Origin: Lachnospiraceae bacterium
GTDB taxonomy: Bacteria > Bacillota > Clostridia > Lachnospirales > Lachnospiraceae
Length of the DNA: 64,000 nt
Assembly: GCA_017526745.1 (NCBI GenBank)
Contig: JAFXQX010000036.1
Coordinates: 1-64,000, forward strand
Direction of reading: 5' to 3'
The notes under the pieces were generated by a model that made no database searches, was not told where the DNA came from, and worked only from the letters and a program-made list of their open reading frames with translations. The translations under genes and the position numbers were made by a program. Numbering within the stretch: position 1 is the stretch's first letter; each line of letters opens with the position of its first letter. This document shows positions 24,623 through 33,298 of this stretch, piece by piece.

Positions 24623-27105
24623 ACTTCAGGGAATTCTTAAAAGACAATTTTGTTATACTTGACGGCGGCATGGGGTCGCTCCTTCAGAAAAGAGGACTGC
24701 TTCCCGGCCAGAAGCCCGAGACTTTCAACATCCTTCACCCCGAGATCATAAGGGATATCCAGAAGGATTATTTTGACGCGGGATCGAACGTGGTCAATTC
24801 CAATACGTTCGGTGCCAACATATTCAACTTTCCCGACGAAGAAGAATTGAAAAGCGTGATAGAAGCTGCGATATCGATCGCAAAAGAGGCGGCCGCCTTA
24901 TCCGATGAGGCATCGGAGGAAAGCCAAAAGCGGCCGAAGTTCGTATCTCTTGACATGGGATCTTTGGGACAGCTCCTGCAGCCTTACGGCAATCTTCCGT
25001 TTGAAGATGCTGTGGAGGCCTTTGCCAAAACAGTCAGGATCGGCGCGGCAGCCGGAGCCGATCTTGTTTCGGTAGAGACGATGAACGACTGCCTCGAGAC
25101 GAAAGCGGCACTTCTTGCGGTCAAGGAGAACTGCGATCTTCCTGTGATCGTGACCGATGCGTTTGATGAGAACGGACAGCTGATGACAGGGGCTGATCCT
25201 TCGGCGATGACGGCAGTTCTTGAGGCGATGGGAGCGGATGCGGTCGGAACAAACTGTTCGGTCGGGCCCAGACAGCTTCGCGGCGTTATGGCCGAGTTCC
25301 TTGAAAAAGCATCGGTCCCCCTTGTATTCAAACCGAACGCAGGCCTTCCCAGAGTGGAGAACGGCGAGACGGTATTTGACGTTACGGTCGATGAATTTGC
25401 CGAGGAAGTCATAATGCAGATGGAAGCCGGAGTGAGAGTGGTAGGCGGATGCTGCGGGACGACTCCCGAATATATCAGGAAGGTTTACGATCTTCTTCAG
25501 AAGAAAAAACTGACGCCCAAACCGATAAAGGATAAGGGCCTTTCGGTCGTAAGCTCGTATACCCATGCGGTGTATTTTGATAAGGACCCGATACTGATCG
25601 GAGAGAGGATCAATCCGACCGGCAAGAAGAGGTTCAAGCAGGCCCTTGTCGAACATGACATGGACTATATACTGAACGAGGGACTGCGGCAGGCGGATGA
25701 GAATGTCCACATACTTGATGTCAATGTCGGGATACCCGATATCGATGAACCTGCGCTTCTGACCGAAACGGTCAAGGAGCTTCAGGCCGTAACGGATCTG
25801 CCTCTCCAGCTTGACACATCGGATCCCGTTGCCATGGAGCAGGCGCTTCGGGCATACAACGGCAAGGCGATGATCAACTCGGTTAACGGCAAAGAAGCTG
25901 TCATGTCCGCAATATTCCCTCTCGTTAAAAAATACGGCGGTTTTGTTGTATGTCTTACGATCGATGAGAACGGCATACCGGATACGGCAGAAGAGAGGAT
26001 AGCCATAGCGAAAAAGATAATAAAGCGCGCAGGTGATCACGGTATCGCCAAAAAGGATCTGATCTTTGATCCGCTGTGTATGACGATAAGTGCGGATACG
26101 ACCGCAGCGGTCACAACGCTTGAATGTGTCAGGATATTAAGGCATGAACTGGGAGTTCATACATCGCTCGGCATCAGCAACGTTTCATTCGGGCTCCCCA
26201 AGAGGAACATGGTCACTTCCGGGATGTTTGCGGCAGCTCTTGAAAGCGGGCTATCAGCTGCGATCATGAACCCCTTCTCGCCGGAGATGATGGTAACATA
26301 TTACTGCTACAGGGCCCTTCATGATCTTGACGGCAACTGTATGGACTTCATCAAGTTTGCAGAGGGATATGACAGCAAGTACGCCACGACGACCATTGCA
26401 GCTTCCGGCTCACCGGCTCCGGCGGCAGCCGCCGGCGTCGAAGGTGCGGGCGCGATGAGCGAACTTATGACCGCGATCGTAAAGGGACTTAAGGACCAGT
26501 CTGCAAAGATCACCGAGAGGATGATCAAAGAAGAGGGTAAAAATGCCCTTGATATAGTTGCCGAAGAGGTCATTCCCGCACTGAACACGGTCGGCGAGGG
26601 ATTCGAGGCAAAAAGGATCTATCTCCCCCAGCTTCTTATGAGTGCGGAAGCGGCCAAGGAAGCATTCGGGATCATAAAGGCAGATCTTGAAAGCGGCAAA
26701 AAGGAAGAAGGCGGCGGATCGAAGAATTCGTCATGCAGGATAGTCATCGCGACCGTAAAGGGCGATGTCCACGATATCGGTAAGAACATAGTCAAGCTTC
26801 TTCTTGAAAACTACGGATTTGATGTTACGGATCTTGGCAAGGACGTCTCCCCGGAAGACATAGTGGATGCGGTGATAAAATACCATGCAAATGTCTGCGG
26901 GCTGTCTGCTCTTATGACAACGACCGTTCCCGCCATGGAAGATACGATAAAGCTCGTTCACGAAAAAGCCCCCTGGTGCCGCGTTATGGTCGGAGGCGCC
27001 GTCCTTACGCAGGAATATGCAGACAGGATCGGTGCGGACGCTTATTCGAAAGATGCAATGGGGTCGGTAAGATACGTTGAGAGCCTTATTGAAAAAGGAC
27101 TCTGA
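24619..27105 (+). CDS. metH: Cobalamin-dependent methionine synthase lacking activation domain
   Basis: This 828-residue enzyme transfers the methyl group from 5-methyl-THF to homocysteine through methylcobalamin. The homocysteine domain (about 1-290) has zinc ligands Cys213, Cys278 and Cys279 (GGCCGTTPE). The pterin-binding domain covers about 310-570 (IGERINPTGKK, LDVNVG). The cap and B12-binding domain is at about 615-828, with the cobalt-ligand histidine in DVHDIGKN (from residue 716). E. coli MetH is about 1,220 residues; the missing part corresponds to the separate protein encoded just upstream. A short alanine/glycine-rich linker lies near residue 595. Confidence 0.95.
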   Translation: MNFREFLKDNFVILDGGMGSLLQKRGLLPGQKPETFNILHPEIIRDIQKDYFDAGSNVVNSNTFGANIFNFPDEEELKSVIEAAISIAKEAAALSDEASEESQKRPKFVSLDMGSLGQLLQPYGNLPFEDAVEAFAKTVRIGAAAGADLVSVETMNDCLETKAALLAVKENCDLPVIVTDAFDENGQLMTGADPSAMTAVLEAMGADAVGTNCSVGPRQLRGVMAEFLEKASVPLVFKPNAGLPRVENGETVFDVTVDEFAEEVIMQMEAGVRVVGGCCGTTPEYIRKVYDLLQKKKLTPKPIKDKGLSVVSSYTHAVYFDKDPILIGERINPTGKKRFKQALVEHDMDYILNEGLRQADENVHILDVNVGIPDIDEPALLTETVKELQAVTDLPLQLDTSDPVAMEQALRAYNGKAMINSVNGKEAVMSAIFPLVKKYGGFVVCLTIDENGIPDTAEERIAIAKKIIKRAGDHGIAKKDLIFDPLCMTISADTTAAVTTLECVRILRHELGVHTSLGISNVSFGLPKRNMVTSGMFAAALESGLSAAIMNPFSPEMMVTYYCYRALHDLDGNCMDFIKFAEGYDSKYATTTIAASGSPAPAAAAGVEGAGAMSELMTAIVKGLKDQSAKITERMIKEEGKNALDIVAEEVIPALNTVGEGFEAKRIYLPQLLMSAEAAKEAFGIIKADLESGKKEEGGGSKNSSCRIVIATVKGDVHDIGKNIVKLLLENYGFDVTDLGKDVSPEDIVDAVIKYHANVCGLSALMTTTVPAMEDTIKLVHEKAPWCRVMVGGAVLTQEYADRIGADAYSKDAMGSVRYVESLIEKGL

Positions 27106-27140
27106 CTCTGATATCATTAACCTTGATGTGAGGTAAGATC

Positions 27141-27476
27141 ATGGAAGGATTTGAATTTCTCGATCAGGAGGTCGGACTTGAATATTGTGCCCAGGACGAA
27201 GAGATCTATCGTGAGATCCTGGAGGGATACCTTGAAGAGGACAGAAGGCAGGAACTGGCAGGTTATTACGAAGCCGGGGATCTTGCAAACTACAGGGTGG
27301 TCGCGCATGCGATAAAATCAACATCTCTTACGATAGGCGCCACCGAGCTTTCCGCCAAGGCAAAAGCGCTTGAATACGCGGCTGCAGACGGGGACGAGGC
27401 CTTCATCAGGCAGAACAATGATGAGATGGTTGCGATGTATTCCGATATCCTTGATAAGATCAGGGCAGCTCTGTGA
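27141..27476 (+). CDS. Orphan Hpt (histidine phosphotransfer) protein
   Basis: This 111-residue protein is a single Hpt domain. The phospho-acceptor is His56 in VAHAIKSTSLTIGA, flanked by acidic helices. It would pass phosphoryl groups between receiver domains in a multistep phosphorelay. No kinase or receiver gene lies next to it. The hybrid kinase at 8288 already has its own Hpt, so the partner is unknown. It overlaps the helicase gene downstream by four bases. Confidence 0.85.
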   Translation: MEGFEFLDQEVGLEYCAQDEEIYREILEGYLEEDRRQELAGYYEAGDLANYRVVAHAIKSTSLTIGATELSAKAKALEYAAADGDEAFIRQNNDEMVAMYSDILDKIRAAL

Positions 27477-29989
27477 GTTCTTCCGTTTTTTTGCGAATAA
27501 ACATTTCAGTCCGCTCGCTTGTTGAGTTCATAATGCGAAGCGGCAGCATAGATAACCGCCGCAGGGCCGCTTCAGGCCCCGAGGTAATGCTCGAGGGTGC
27601 GAACATCCATCGGATGATCCAGCGCCGCATGGGCAGGGATTATCACCCCGAAGTATATCTTTCCTGTACGGTAAGACGCAGGGATTACGAGATAGTCATA
27701 GACGGCCGGGCCGATGGGATAATCATTCCCGAAGGCTTAGGCCCTTTTTCATTTCTTGAGGACGGGATCGAGGCTTCATTTGACAGTACGGATGATCTTC
27801 TGACCGGGGATGCCACGGCCGTACTGTTTGACAGGGATGGCGGAAGCGATCGGGATCTTTGCGATCTGTCCGGTCTTGTCGTTATCGATGAGATCAAGAC
27901 GACGGCAAGGGCTCTTGAGAATATGAGCCGCCCGGTGCCGGAACATCTGGCGCAGGCACTGTGTTATGCATATATGGTCGCAAGTGCCGCCGATCTTCCT
28001 TCCATCGGTGTGCGTATGACATACTGTAACACCGAGACAAAAGAGATCCGCTATTTTGACAGCATATATACGCGCGAAGAGACAGATGAATGGTTTGCCG
28101 CCCTCATCTCATCATATGTGCGCTTTTCCGACCACGAGATCGAATGGAAGGCCGTCCGCGATGCGAGCATAGATGCGATGGGATTCCCTTATCCGTACAG
28201 AAGGGGCCAGCGCGAGCTTATGGCGCAGGTGTACACATCGATCGAGCAGAAGGAAAAGCTCTTTGTCATGGCACCCACGGGTGTAGGCAAGACGATCGCG
28301 AACGTTTATCCGGCCGTAAAATCACTTGCCCTGGATCTGGCCGAAAAGATATTCTATCTTACGGCCAAGACCGTAACTGCAAAGGTCGCATCGGACTGCC
28401 TCGCACTGCTCAGAGGCGGCAGTCCGCATCTTCGGTTCAAATCCGTTCTGATCACCGCCAAGGAGAAGATATGCCCGCTCGATAAATGCGAGTGCAGGCC
28501 CGATAAATGCCCGTATGCCAACGGACATTTTAACAGGATAAACGATGCGATCTACGACCTTCTCGTAAATGAGGATGATTTTTCCCGCGAGAACATAATC
28601 AGGTATTCCGAAAAGCATATGGTCTGCCCTTTTGAGTACTGCTTGGACATGTCGCTTTTTTCCGACATGATCATATGCGATTACAATTATGTGTTCGACC
28701 CGAATGTCTACCTTCGGAGGTTCTTCGGTGAGAATGTGAACGGACGGTATATCTTCCTTATAGACGAGGCGCATAATCTTGTCGAGCGCGGCATGAAGAT
28801 GTATTCCGCAAAACTTGTCAAAGAACGTTTCCTTGACATGAAACGTCTTGTTAAGGACACTGACCACCGCCTTGCATCGGCGCTTGAGAGCTGTAACCGT
28901 TTCCTTTTATCACTAAAGCGCGAGTGCGAATCCGTAATGACGGTTGAAAGCTTCGATCTGTTTATCGCGCATCTGTTAAGGCTTGGCGGGCGTATCGAGC
29001 AGTTTCTCGATGATCATGAGCATTTCGACTCCTCCGACGAGCTCCTCGAATTCTATTTTGAGGTACGCCATTTCCTGAACATTTATGAGAACATGGATGC
29101 CAAGGATTACGTGATGTATACGGAGTTTGAGGAAAACGGCGATTTTGCGGCAAACCTGATGTGTGCCAATCCGGCAAAGAGGATAGCAAAATGCACCGAC
29201 AGGGCAAGATCATCGGTGTTCTTTTCGGCAACCTTGCTCCCGATCGAATACTATAAAATGATGCTCGGGGGAGACAGGGACGATACCGCGGTATATGCAA
29301 AGAGCGTGTTCGATCCGGCCAAAAGAAAGCTTATGGTCGCAAGGGATACGACGAGCAAATACACCAGAAGATCCGACAGCGAGTACGACAGGATGGCACA
29401 GTACATTCTTGCGGTCACTTCGCAGAAGGCAGGGAACTATATGGCCTTCTTCCCGTCGTTTGCGATGCTGTCTCGTGTGCATGAGATCTATATGAGCCGG
29501 TATCACGACCCGTCCCAGGAGGTCATAGTGCAGCAGCAGTCAATGACCGAGACGGAGCGGGAGGAGTTTTTGAAGAGGTTTGACGGCCCGGATCAAAATG
29601 ACTCCGGTTCACTCCTCGGATTCTGCGTTCTCGGAGGGATCTTTTCTGAAGGTATCGATCTGAAAAATGATGCGCTTATCGGAGCCGTGATAATCGGAAC
29701 GGGTCTTCCGATGGTATGCCCGCAGAGGGAACTGTTAAAACGCTGTTATGATGATATGGGACTGAACGGGTTTGACTATGCATACCGGTATCCCGGCATG
29801 AACAAGGTGATGCAGGCTGCCGGACGCGTTATCAGGACCGAGGAGGACATGGGCGTTGTCGCTCTCCTTGATGAGAGATTCCTCGGCCGTGATTATCTGC
29901 GCCTGTTCCCGCGTGAATGGGAAGGTTACAGTACATGCCGCATAGACGACATAAATGAGATCCTTGAAGAATTCTGGGACGGAAGATGA
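27473..29989 (+). CDS. PD-(D/E)XK nuclease fused to XPD/DinG-type Fe-S helicase
   Basis: This 838-residue protein has an N-terminal RecB/Cas4-like nuclease region (about 1-210) with IDGRADG, VIDEIKTT and the Q-containing helix EHLAQALCYAYM. A superfamily 2 helicase of the XPD/DinG type follows. Walker A is near residue 266 (APTGVGKT), and the DEAH box is LIDEAHNLVE. A cysteine-rich insert (C334, C339, C341, C346, C385, C390) fits a 4Fe-4S cluster. The late motif QAAGRVIRTEED is present. A role in DNA repair or replication-fork processing is likely. The start is GTG 27473, overlapping the Hpt gene, because the family's N-terminal ISVRSLVEF motif lies upstream of the next ATG (27533). Confidence 0.9.
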   Translation: MSSSVFLRINISVRSLVEFIMRSGSIDNRRRAASGPEVMLEGANIHRMIQRRMGRDYHPEVYLSCTVRRRDYEIVIDGRADGIIIPEGLGPFSFLEDGIEASFDSTDDLLTGDATAVLFDRDGGSDRDLCDLSGLVVIDEIKTTARALENMSRPVPEHLAQALCYAYMVASAADLPSIGVRMTYCNTETKEIRYFDSIYTREETDEWFAALISSYVRFSDHEIEWKAVRDASIDAMGFPYPYRRGQRELMAQVYTSIEQKEKLFVMAPTGVGKTIANVYPAVKSLALDLAEKIFYLTAKTVTAKVASDCLALLRGGSPHLRFKSVLITAKEKICPLDKCECRPDKCPYANGHFNRINDAIYDLLVNEDDFSRENIIRYSEKHMVCPFEYCLDMSLFSDMIICDYNYVFDPNVYLRRFFGENVNGRYIFLIDEAHNLVERGMKMYSAKLVKERFLDMKRLVKDTDHRLASALESCNRFLLSLKRECESVMTVESFDLFIAHLLRLGGRIEQFLDDHEHFDSSDELLEFYFEVRHFLNIYENMDAKDYVMYTEFEENGDFAANLMCANPAKRIAKCTDRARSSVFFSATLLPIEYYKMMLGGDRDDTAVYAKSVFDPAKRKLMVARDTTSKYTRRSDSEYDRMAQYILAVTSQKAGNYMAFFPSFAMLSRVHEIYMSRYHDPSQEVIVQQQSMTETEREEFLKRFDGPDQNDSGSLLGFCVLGGIFSEGIDLKNDALIGAVIIGTGLPMVCPQRELLKRCYDDMGLNGFDYAYRYPGMNKVMQAAGRVIRTEEDMGVVALLDERFLGRDYLRLFPREWEGYSTCRIDDINEILEEFWDGR

Positions 29990-29992
29990 CAG

Positions 29993-31525
29993 TTACTCAA
30001 ATCCTTTTGCAACCGCTTCCGCAGCTTCTTCCTGGATATCGGCAAAGTATGACAGATCGGGCTTTATGTCATGCCCGTGAAGCTTTCTCTCGACGTAGTT
30101 ACGCGTGATCCTGACAACAACGGGTGAGAGTGCCACGACACCTATGAGGTTGGGGACCATCATGAACCCGTTGAACGTATCCGAGATATCCCATGCAAGA
30201 GATGATGTCATCACCGCACCCGATACGATCATAAGAACGAAGATCACACGATAGATCTTAACGCCTGTGATCCCGAACAGATACTCAACCGCCTTGCTTC
30301 CATAGTGTGACCATCCGAGAACCGTTGTGAATGCAAAGAGGAGTACCGCAAGAGCCACGAACCACTGTCCGGGACGTCCGAATACATTTCCGAATGCCTG
30401 TGCCACGAGAGTCGCATCACTTGTTCCTTCTTTTACGAGTCCTGTTGACAGATCAATATATCCCGATGACAGAACAACGATCGCGGTCATCGTACATACG
30501 ATGAACGTATCCGCGAACACTTCGAATATTCCCCACAGTCCCTGCTTGACGGGCTCTTTTACATTTGAATTGCTGTGTACCATAACGCTGGATCCGAGTC
30601 CGGCCTCATTTGAGAACACGCCTCTCTTGCAGCCCTGCTGAACGACGGTCATCACGGCAACACCTACAGCACCGCCTTCAACTGCCTTGATACCGAAGGC
30701 GAACCTGAATATCGAAGTAAACATCGCACCGATCGAAGATATATGAATGAACATTATGACGAGTGCACCGAGGACATAGAGCAGTGCCATGAAAGGAACG
30801 ACTCTTTCGGCGACCGCCGCGATCCTCTGAAGACCGCCGATTATTATGAATCCTCCGACGAGCATCAGAACTATACCGATTATGAGATTGACAAGGGGCA
30901 CGCTGCCGAATACCGTTGCGCCGGAGAATCCCTGGAAGAACGCATCCTCAAGGTTTAAGGTGATCTTGTTGATCTGTCCCATGTTACCGATACCGAATGA
31001 TGCTATAACGGCAAAGATCGCAAACAGGACCGCAAGAACCTTTCCGAGCTTTTCATATCCGATGATGTTTCCGAGACCATCTTTAAGATAATACATGGCT
31101 CCGCCGGACCATTCACCTTCGTGATTTTTTCTTCTGTAATATATACCGAGCACGTTTTCGGAGTAGTTTGTCATCATTCCGAGAAATGCTGCGATCCACA
31201 TCCAGAACACGGCTCCGGGTCCGCCGACACATATGGCTGCGGCAACACCTGCGATGTTACCCGTTCCGATGGTTGCGGCAAGAGCTGTACAAAGGGCCTG
31301 GAACTGGGATACGCTTCCGGCCTCGTTCTTGACATGCGCATCGGGCCTGAACACGCTTCCGATCGTCTTGTGTATCCAGTGCTTGAAATGGGTCACCTGG
31401 AAGAAACCGGTAAGTATGGTCATCAGGACACCTGTGCCGATCAGCAGCACAAGGCCTATCTTGACCCAAATAAATGAGTTGACGGCGTCGTTTACGGCTG
31501 CGACCGTATTCATTAGATCGTTCAT
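29993..31525 (-). CDS. Sodium:alanine/glycine symporter (AGCS family)
   Basis: This 510-residue polytopic transporter takes up alanine or glycine with Na+. Family motifs are clear: TALAATIGTGNIAGVA near residue 80, GGPGAVFWMW, SGGAMYYLKDG and KRGVFSNEAGLGS. The ATG at 31525 has AAGGAG six bases upstream on the minus strand. Its leader of about 110 bases contains a long hairpin (31596-31627). It converges with the helicase gene with only three bases between the two stop codons, and no terminator is visible there. Confidence 0.95.
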   Translation of the reverse strand: MNDLMNTVAAVNDAVNSFIWVKIGLVLLIGTGVLMTILTGFFQVTHFKHWIHKTIGSVFRPDAHVKNEAGSVSQFQALCTALAATIGTGNIAGVAAAICVGGPGAVFWMWIAAFLGMMTNYSENVLGIYYRRKNHEGEWSGGAMYYLKDGLGNIIGYEKLGKVLAVLFAIFAVIASFGIGNMGQINKITLNLEDAFFQGFSGATVFGSVPLVNLIIGIVLMLVGGFIIIGGLQRIAAVAERVVPFMALLYVLGALVIMFIHISSIGAMFTSIFRFAFGIKAVEGGAVGVAVMTVVQQGCKRGVFSNEAGLGSSVMVHSNSNVKEPVKQGLWGIFEVFADTFIVCTMTAIVVLSSGYIDLSTGLVKEGTSDATLVAQAFGNVFGRPGQWFVALAVLLFAFTTVLGWSHYGSKAVEYLFGITGVKIYRVIFVLMIVSGAVMTSSLAWDISDTFNGFMMVPNLIGVVALSPVVVRITRNYVERKLHGHDIKPDLSYFADIQEEAAEAVAKGFE

Positions 31526-31595
31526 AACATCTCCTTAATCTACTGATACTGTTTTAAACTGTAGCAACAATCTCTTGCTGTGATCTCGAAACAAC

Positions 31596-31627
31596 AAAGG
31601 AGCGGTAGCATATGCCACTGCTCCTTT
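31596..31627 (-). promoter_or_regulatory. Leader hairpin upstream of the AGCS symporter
   Basis: AAAGGAGC (31596-31603) pairs with GCTCCTTT (31620-31627), and the pairing continues inward past one mismatch, giving about 14 base pairs. On the minus strand it lies in the symporter leader and is followed by a T-rich stretch. It does not match the glycine riboswitch consensus. An attenuator or protein-binding element is possible. Confidence 0.6.
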
Positions 31628-31643
31628 GCAGTATCACCTATAC

Positions 31644-31671
31644 ATTATACACATAAGATGCGATATGTAAA
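31644..31671 (-). promoter_or_regulatory. Promoter for the AGCS symporter
   Basis: On the minus strand, TTTACA (plus 31666-31671) and TATAAT (plus 31644-31649) are 16 bases apart, giving a 5' leader of roughly 110 bases. Confidence 0.6.
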
Positions 31672-31699
31672 GGCTTTGGTGCTTCGTAACGTACATAGA

Positions 31700-31751
31700 A
31701 CGGTTCTGCGCGGAACCGTCCCCCCATGCGGATAATACACCCCATGCGGAT
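31700..31751. repeat. Hairpin plus short direct repeats in the symporter/amylase gap
   Basis: ACGGTTC (31700-31706) and GAACCGT (31713-31719) form a hairpin followed by CCCCCC. The unit CCCCATGCGGAT then occurs twice (31722-31733 and 31740-31751) with an 18-base period. The ...CCGTCCCCC composition recalls the large palindrome at the window start, so both may belong to one dispersed repeat type. Confidence 0.6.
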
Positions 31752-31815
31752 GATTTGCGATTTGTGCCGGGAAGTGATACTATATCTTGTAATGTTTACC
31801 AAGGAGGAACACGAT

Positions 31816-33177
31816 ATGTGGGCATATGAAACAGTATTCTATCAGATATATCCGCTCGGCTTTTGCGGGGCACCTTTTGACAATCCGGGGGCACCTCTTT
31901 CGGCCGAGGACAGGAACGCAGGGAAGAAGTATGAACACGCGGGCGAAAATCATTCGATACTGAAAGTCATCGACTGGATCGATCATCTGAAAAAGCTGAA
32001 CATAGGCGCGATCTATTTTTCACCTCTTTTCGAGTCGGATACTCACGGCTATAACACAAGAGATTACACGGTCATCGACAGCCGCATAGGTACGAACGAG
32101 GATTTCAAAAAGGTTGTTGATGCTCTTCACGATGCCGGGATAAAGGTTGTGATCGATGCGGTCTTCAACCATGTCGGCCGCGGATTCTGGGCCTTCCAGG
32201 ATGTTCTTCGCTACAGGTGGGACAGCATCTATAAGAACTGGTTCAACATCAATTTTGACGGTAATTCCAATTACAACGACGGGCTGTGGTATGAAGGCTG
32301 GGAAGGAAATTACGATCTTGTAAAGCTCAACCTCGGATGCGAAGAGGCAGTCTGTCATGTGCTCGACTGTGTAAAAGGATGGGTCGATGAATTTGACATA
32401 GACGGATTAAGACTTGATGTCGCCTACTGCCTGTCACCCGAATTCCTGAAGAGACTCCGCTCTTTTACGGACACGTTAAAGGATGATTTTTTCCTTGTGG
32501 GTGAGTGCCTGCACGGCGACTACAACCGCTGGATGGGAGACGACATGTGCCACTCGGTCACCAACTACGAGTGCTATAAAGGACTGTACTCAAGCTTTAA
32601 CAGCATGAACATGTTCGAGATCTGCCATTCGCTCCTGCGCCAGTTCGGACCCGACAACTGGTGCCTGTACAGGGGACGCCACCTCTTATCGTTTGTCGAT
32701 AACCACGATGTTACGAGAGTCGCATCGATCCTTTCGAACGAAGCTCACCTGCCGCTCATATATACTCTCGCATTCGGAATGCCCGGGATCCCCTGCGTTT
32801 ATTACGGGAGCGAGTGGGGCGAAAAGGCGGACAAATCGATGGGCGATCCCGCACTCAGGCCGTGTTTTGATTCTCCTTCATGGAATGCTATTTGCGAGCA
32901 CATCTCAAAGATCGCGGCTGCAAAGAGGAAGAGTGCGGCCCTGCAGTACGGGGATTACAAAAACACCCTTCTTACGAACAGGCAGTGTATCATAGAGAGA
33001 AAGTGCGACAGCGAGAGAGTGCTCGTGTGCATAAACGCCGATGAGAACGAATACACCGCACACTTTGATGCGGGCTGCGGAGAGGCTTACGATCTTATCA
33101 CGGGCGAGAGGGTTGATTTCGGCGGCGGCCTTCATATGAACGGATATTCATCGATGCTCCTTAAGATGGAAAGGTAG
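31816..33177 (+). CDS. GH13 alpha-amylase family glycosidase
   Basis: This 453-residue cytoplasmic glycoside hydrolase of family 13 starts WAYETVFYQIYPLGFCGAP, like cyclomaltodextrinase/maltogenic-type enzymes. The conserved regions are DAVFNHVG, DGLRLDVAY with nucleophile Asp201, VGECLHGD with acid/base Glu230, and FVDNHDVTR with Asp295. A short beta domain ends the protein. There is no signal peptide, so it acts on imported maltodextrins. The start is ATG 31816 behind AAGGAGG; a longer frame from 31726 includes repeat DNA and is not credible. Confidence 0.93.
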   Translation: MWAYETVFYQIYPLGFCGAPFDNPGAPLSAEDRNAGKKYEHAGENHSILKVIDWIDHLKKLNIGAIYFSPLFESDTHGYNTRDYTVIDSRIGTNEDFKKVVDALHDAGIKVVIDAVFNHVGRGFWAFQDVLRYRWDSIYKNWFNINFDGNSNYNDGLWYEGWEGNYDLVKLNLGCEEAVCHVLDCVKGWVDEFDIDGLRLDVAYCLSPEFLKRLRSFTDTLKDDFFLVGECLHGDYNRWMGDDMCHSVTNYECYKGLYSSFNSMNMFEICHSLLRQFGPDNWCLYRGRHLLSFVDNHDVTRVASILSNEAHLPLIYTLAFGMPGIPCVYYGSEWGEKADKSMGDPALRPCFDSPSWNAICEHISKIAAAKRKSAALQYGDYKNTLLTNRQCIIERKCDSERVLVCINADENEYTAHFDAGCGEAYDLITGERVDFGGGLHMNGYSSMLLKMER

Positions 33178-33196
33178 TTTGAACCCCTTGGGAAGG

Positions 33197-33225
33197 TTGT
33201 TTTTTGGATATCGTTAATGTATAAT
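33197..33225 (+). promoter_or_regulatory. Promoter for the second chemoreceptor
   Basis: TTGTTT (33197-33202) and TATAAT (33220-33225) have a 17-base spacer. This is a sigma-70-like rather than a flagellar sigma-factor promoter. Confidence 0.55.
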
Positions 33226-33245
33226 TCTTGCTGTATCAATATCAG

Positions 33246-33283
33246 GGGACCGTGTGTCCCTGCCCGTCTGAAGGTATACGGGC
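33246..33283 (+). promoter_or_regulatory. Two consecutive leader hairpins before the second chemoreceptor
   Basis: GGGAC/GTCCC (33246-33250 with 33256-33260) and GCCCGT/ACGGGC (33262-33267 with 33278-33283) form two adjacent hairpins 15 bases before the start codon. They do not match the GEMM c-di-GMP riboswitch. Confidence 0.5.
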
Positions 33284-33298
33284 AGAAAGGGTGAGGTT

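Noticed and set aside
24898-26040. Minus-strand open frame of 380 codons
   Set aside because: It is antisense to metH, which has all expected motifs. The frame has no ribosome binding site or family resemblance.
31526-31640. Glycine riboswitch before the AGCS symporter
   Set aside because: The conserved glycine-aptamer core is not visible; only a simple long hairpin is present.
33226-33298. GEMM c-di-GMP riboswitch before the chemoreceptor
   Set aside because: The two hairpins lack the conserved GEMM loop and junction sequence, so I list them only as unassigned hairpins.
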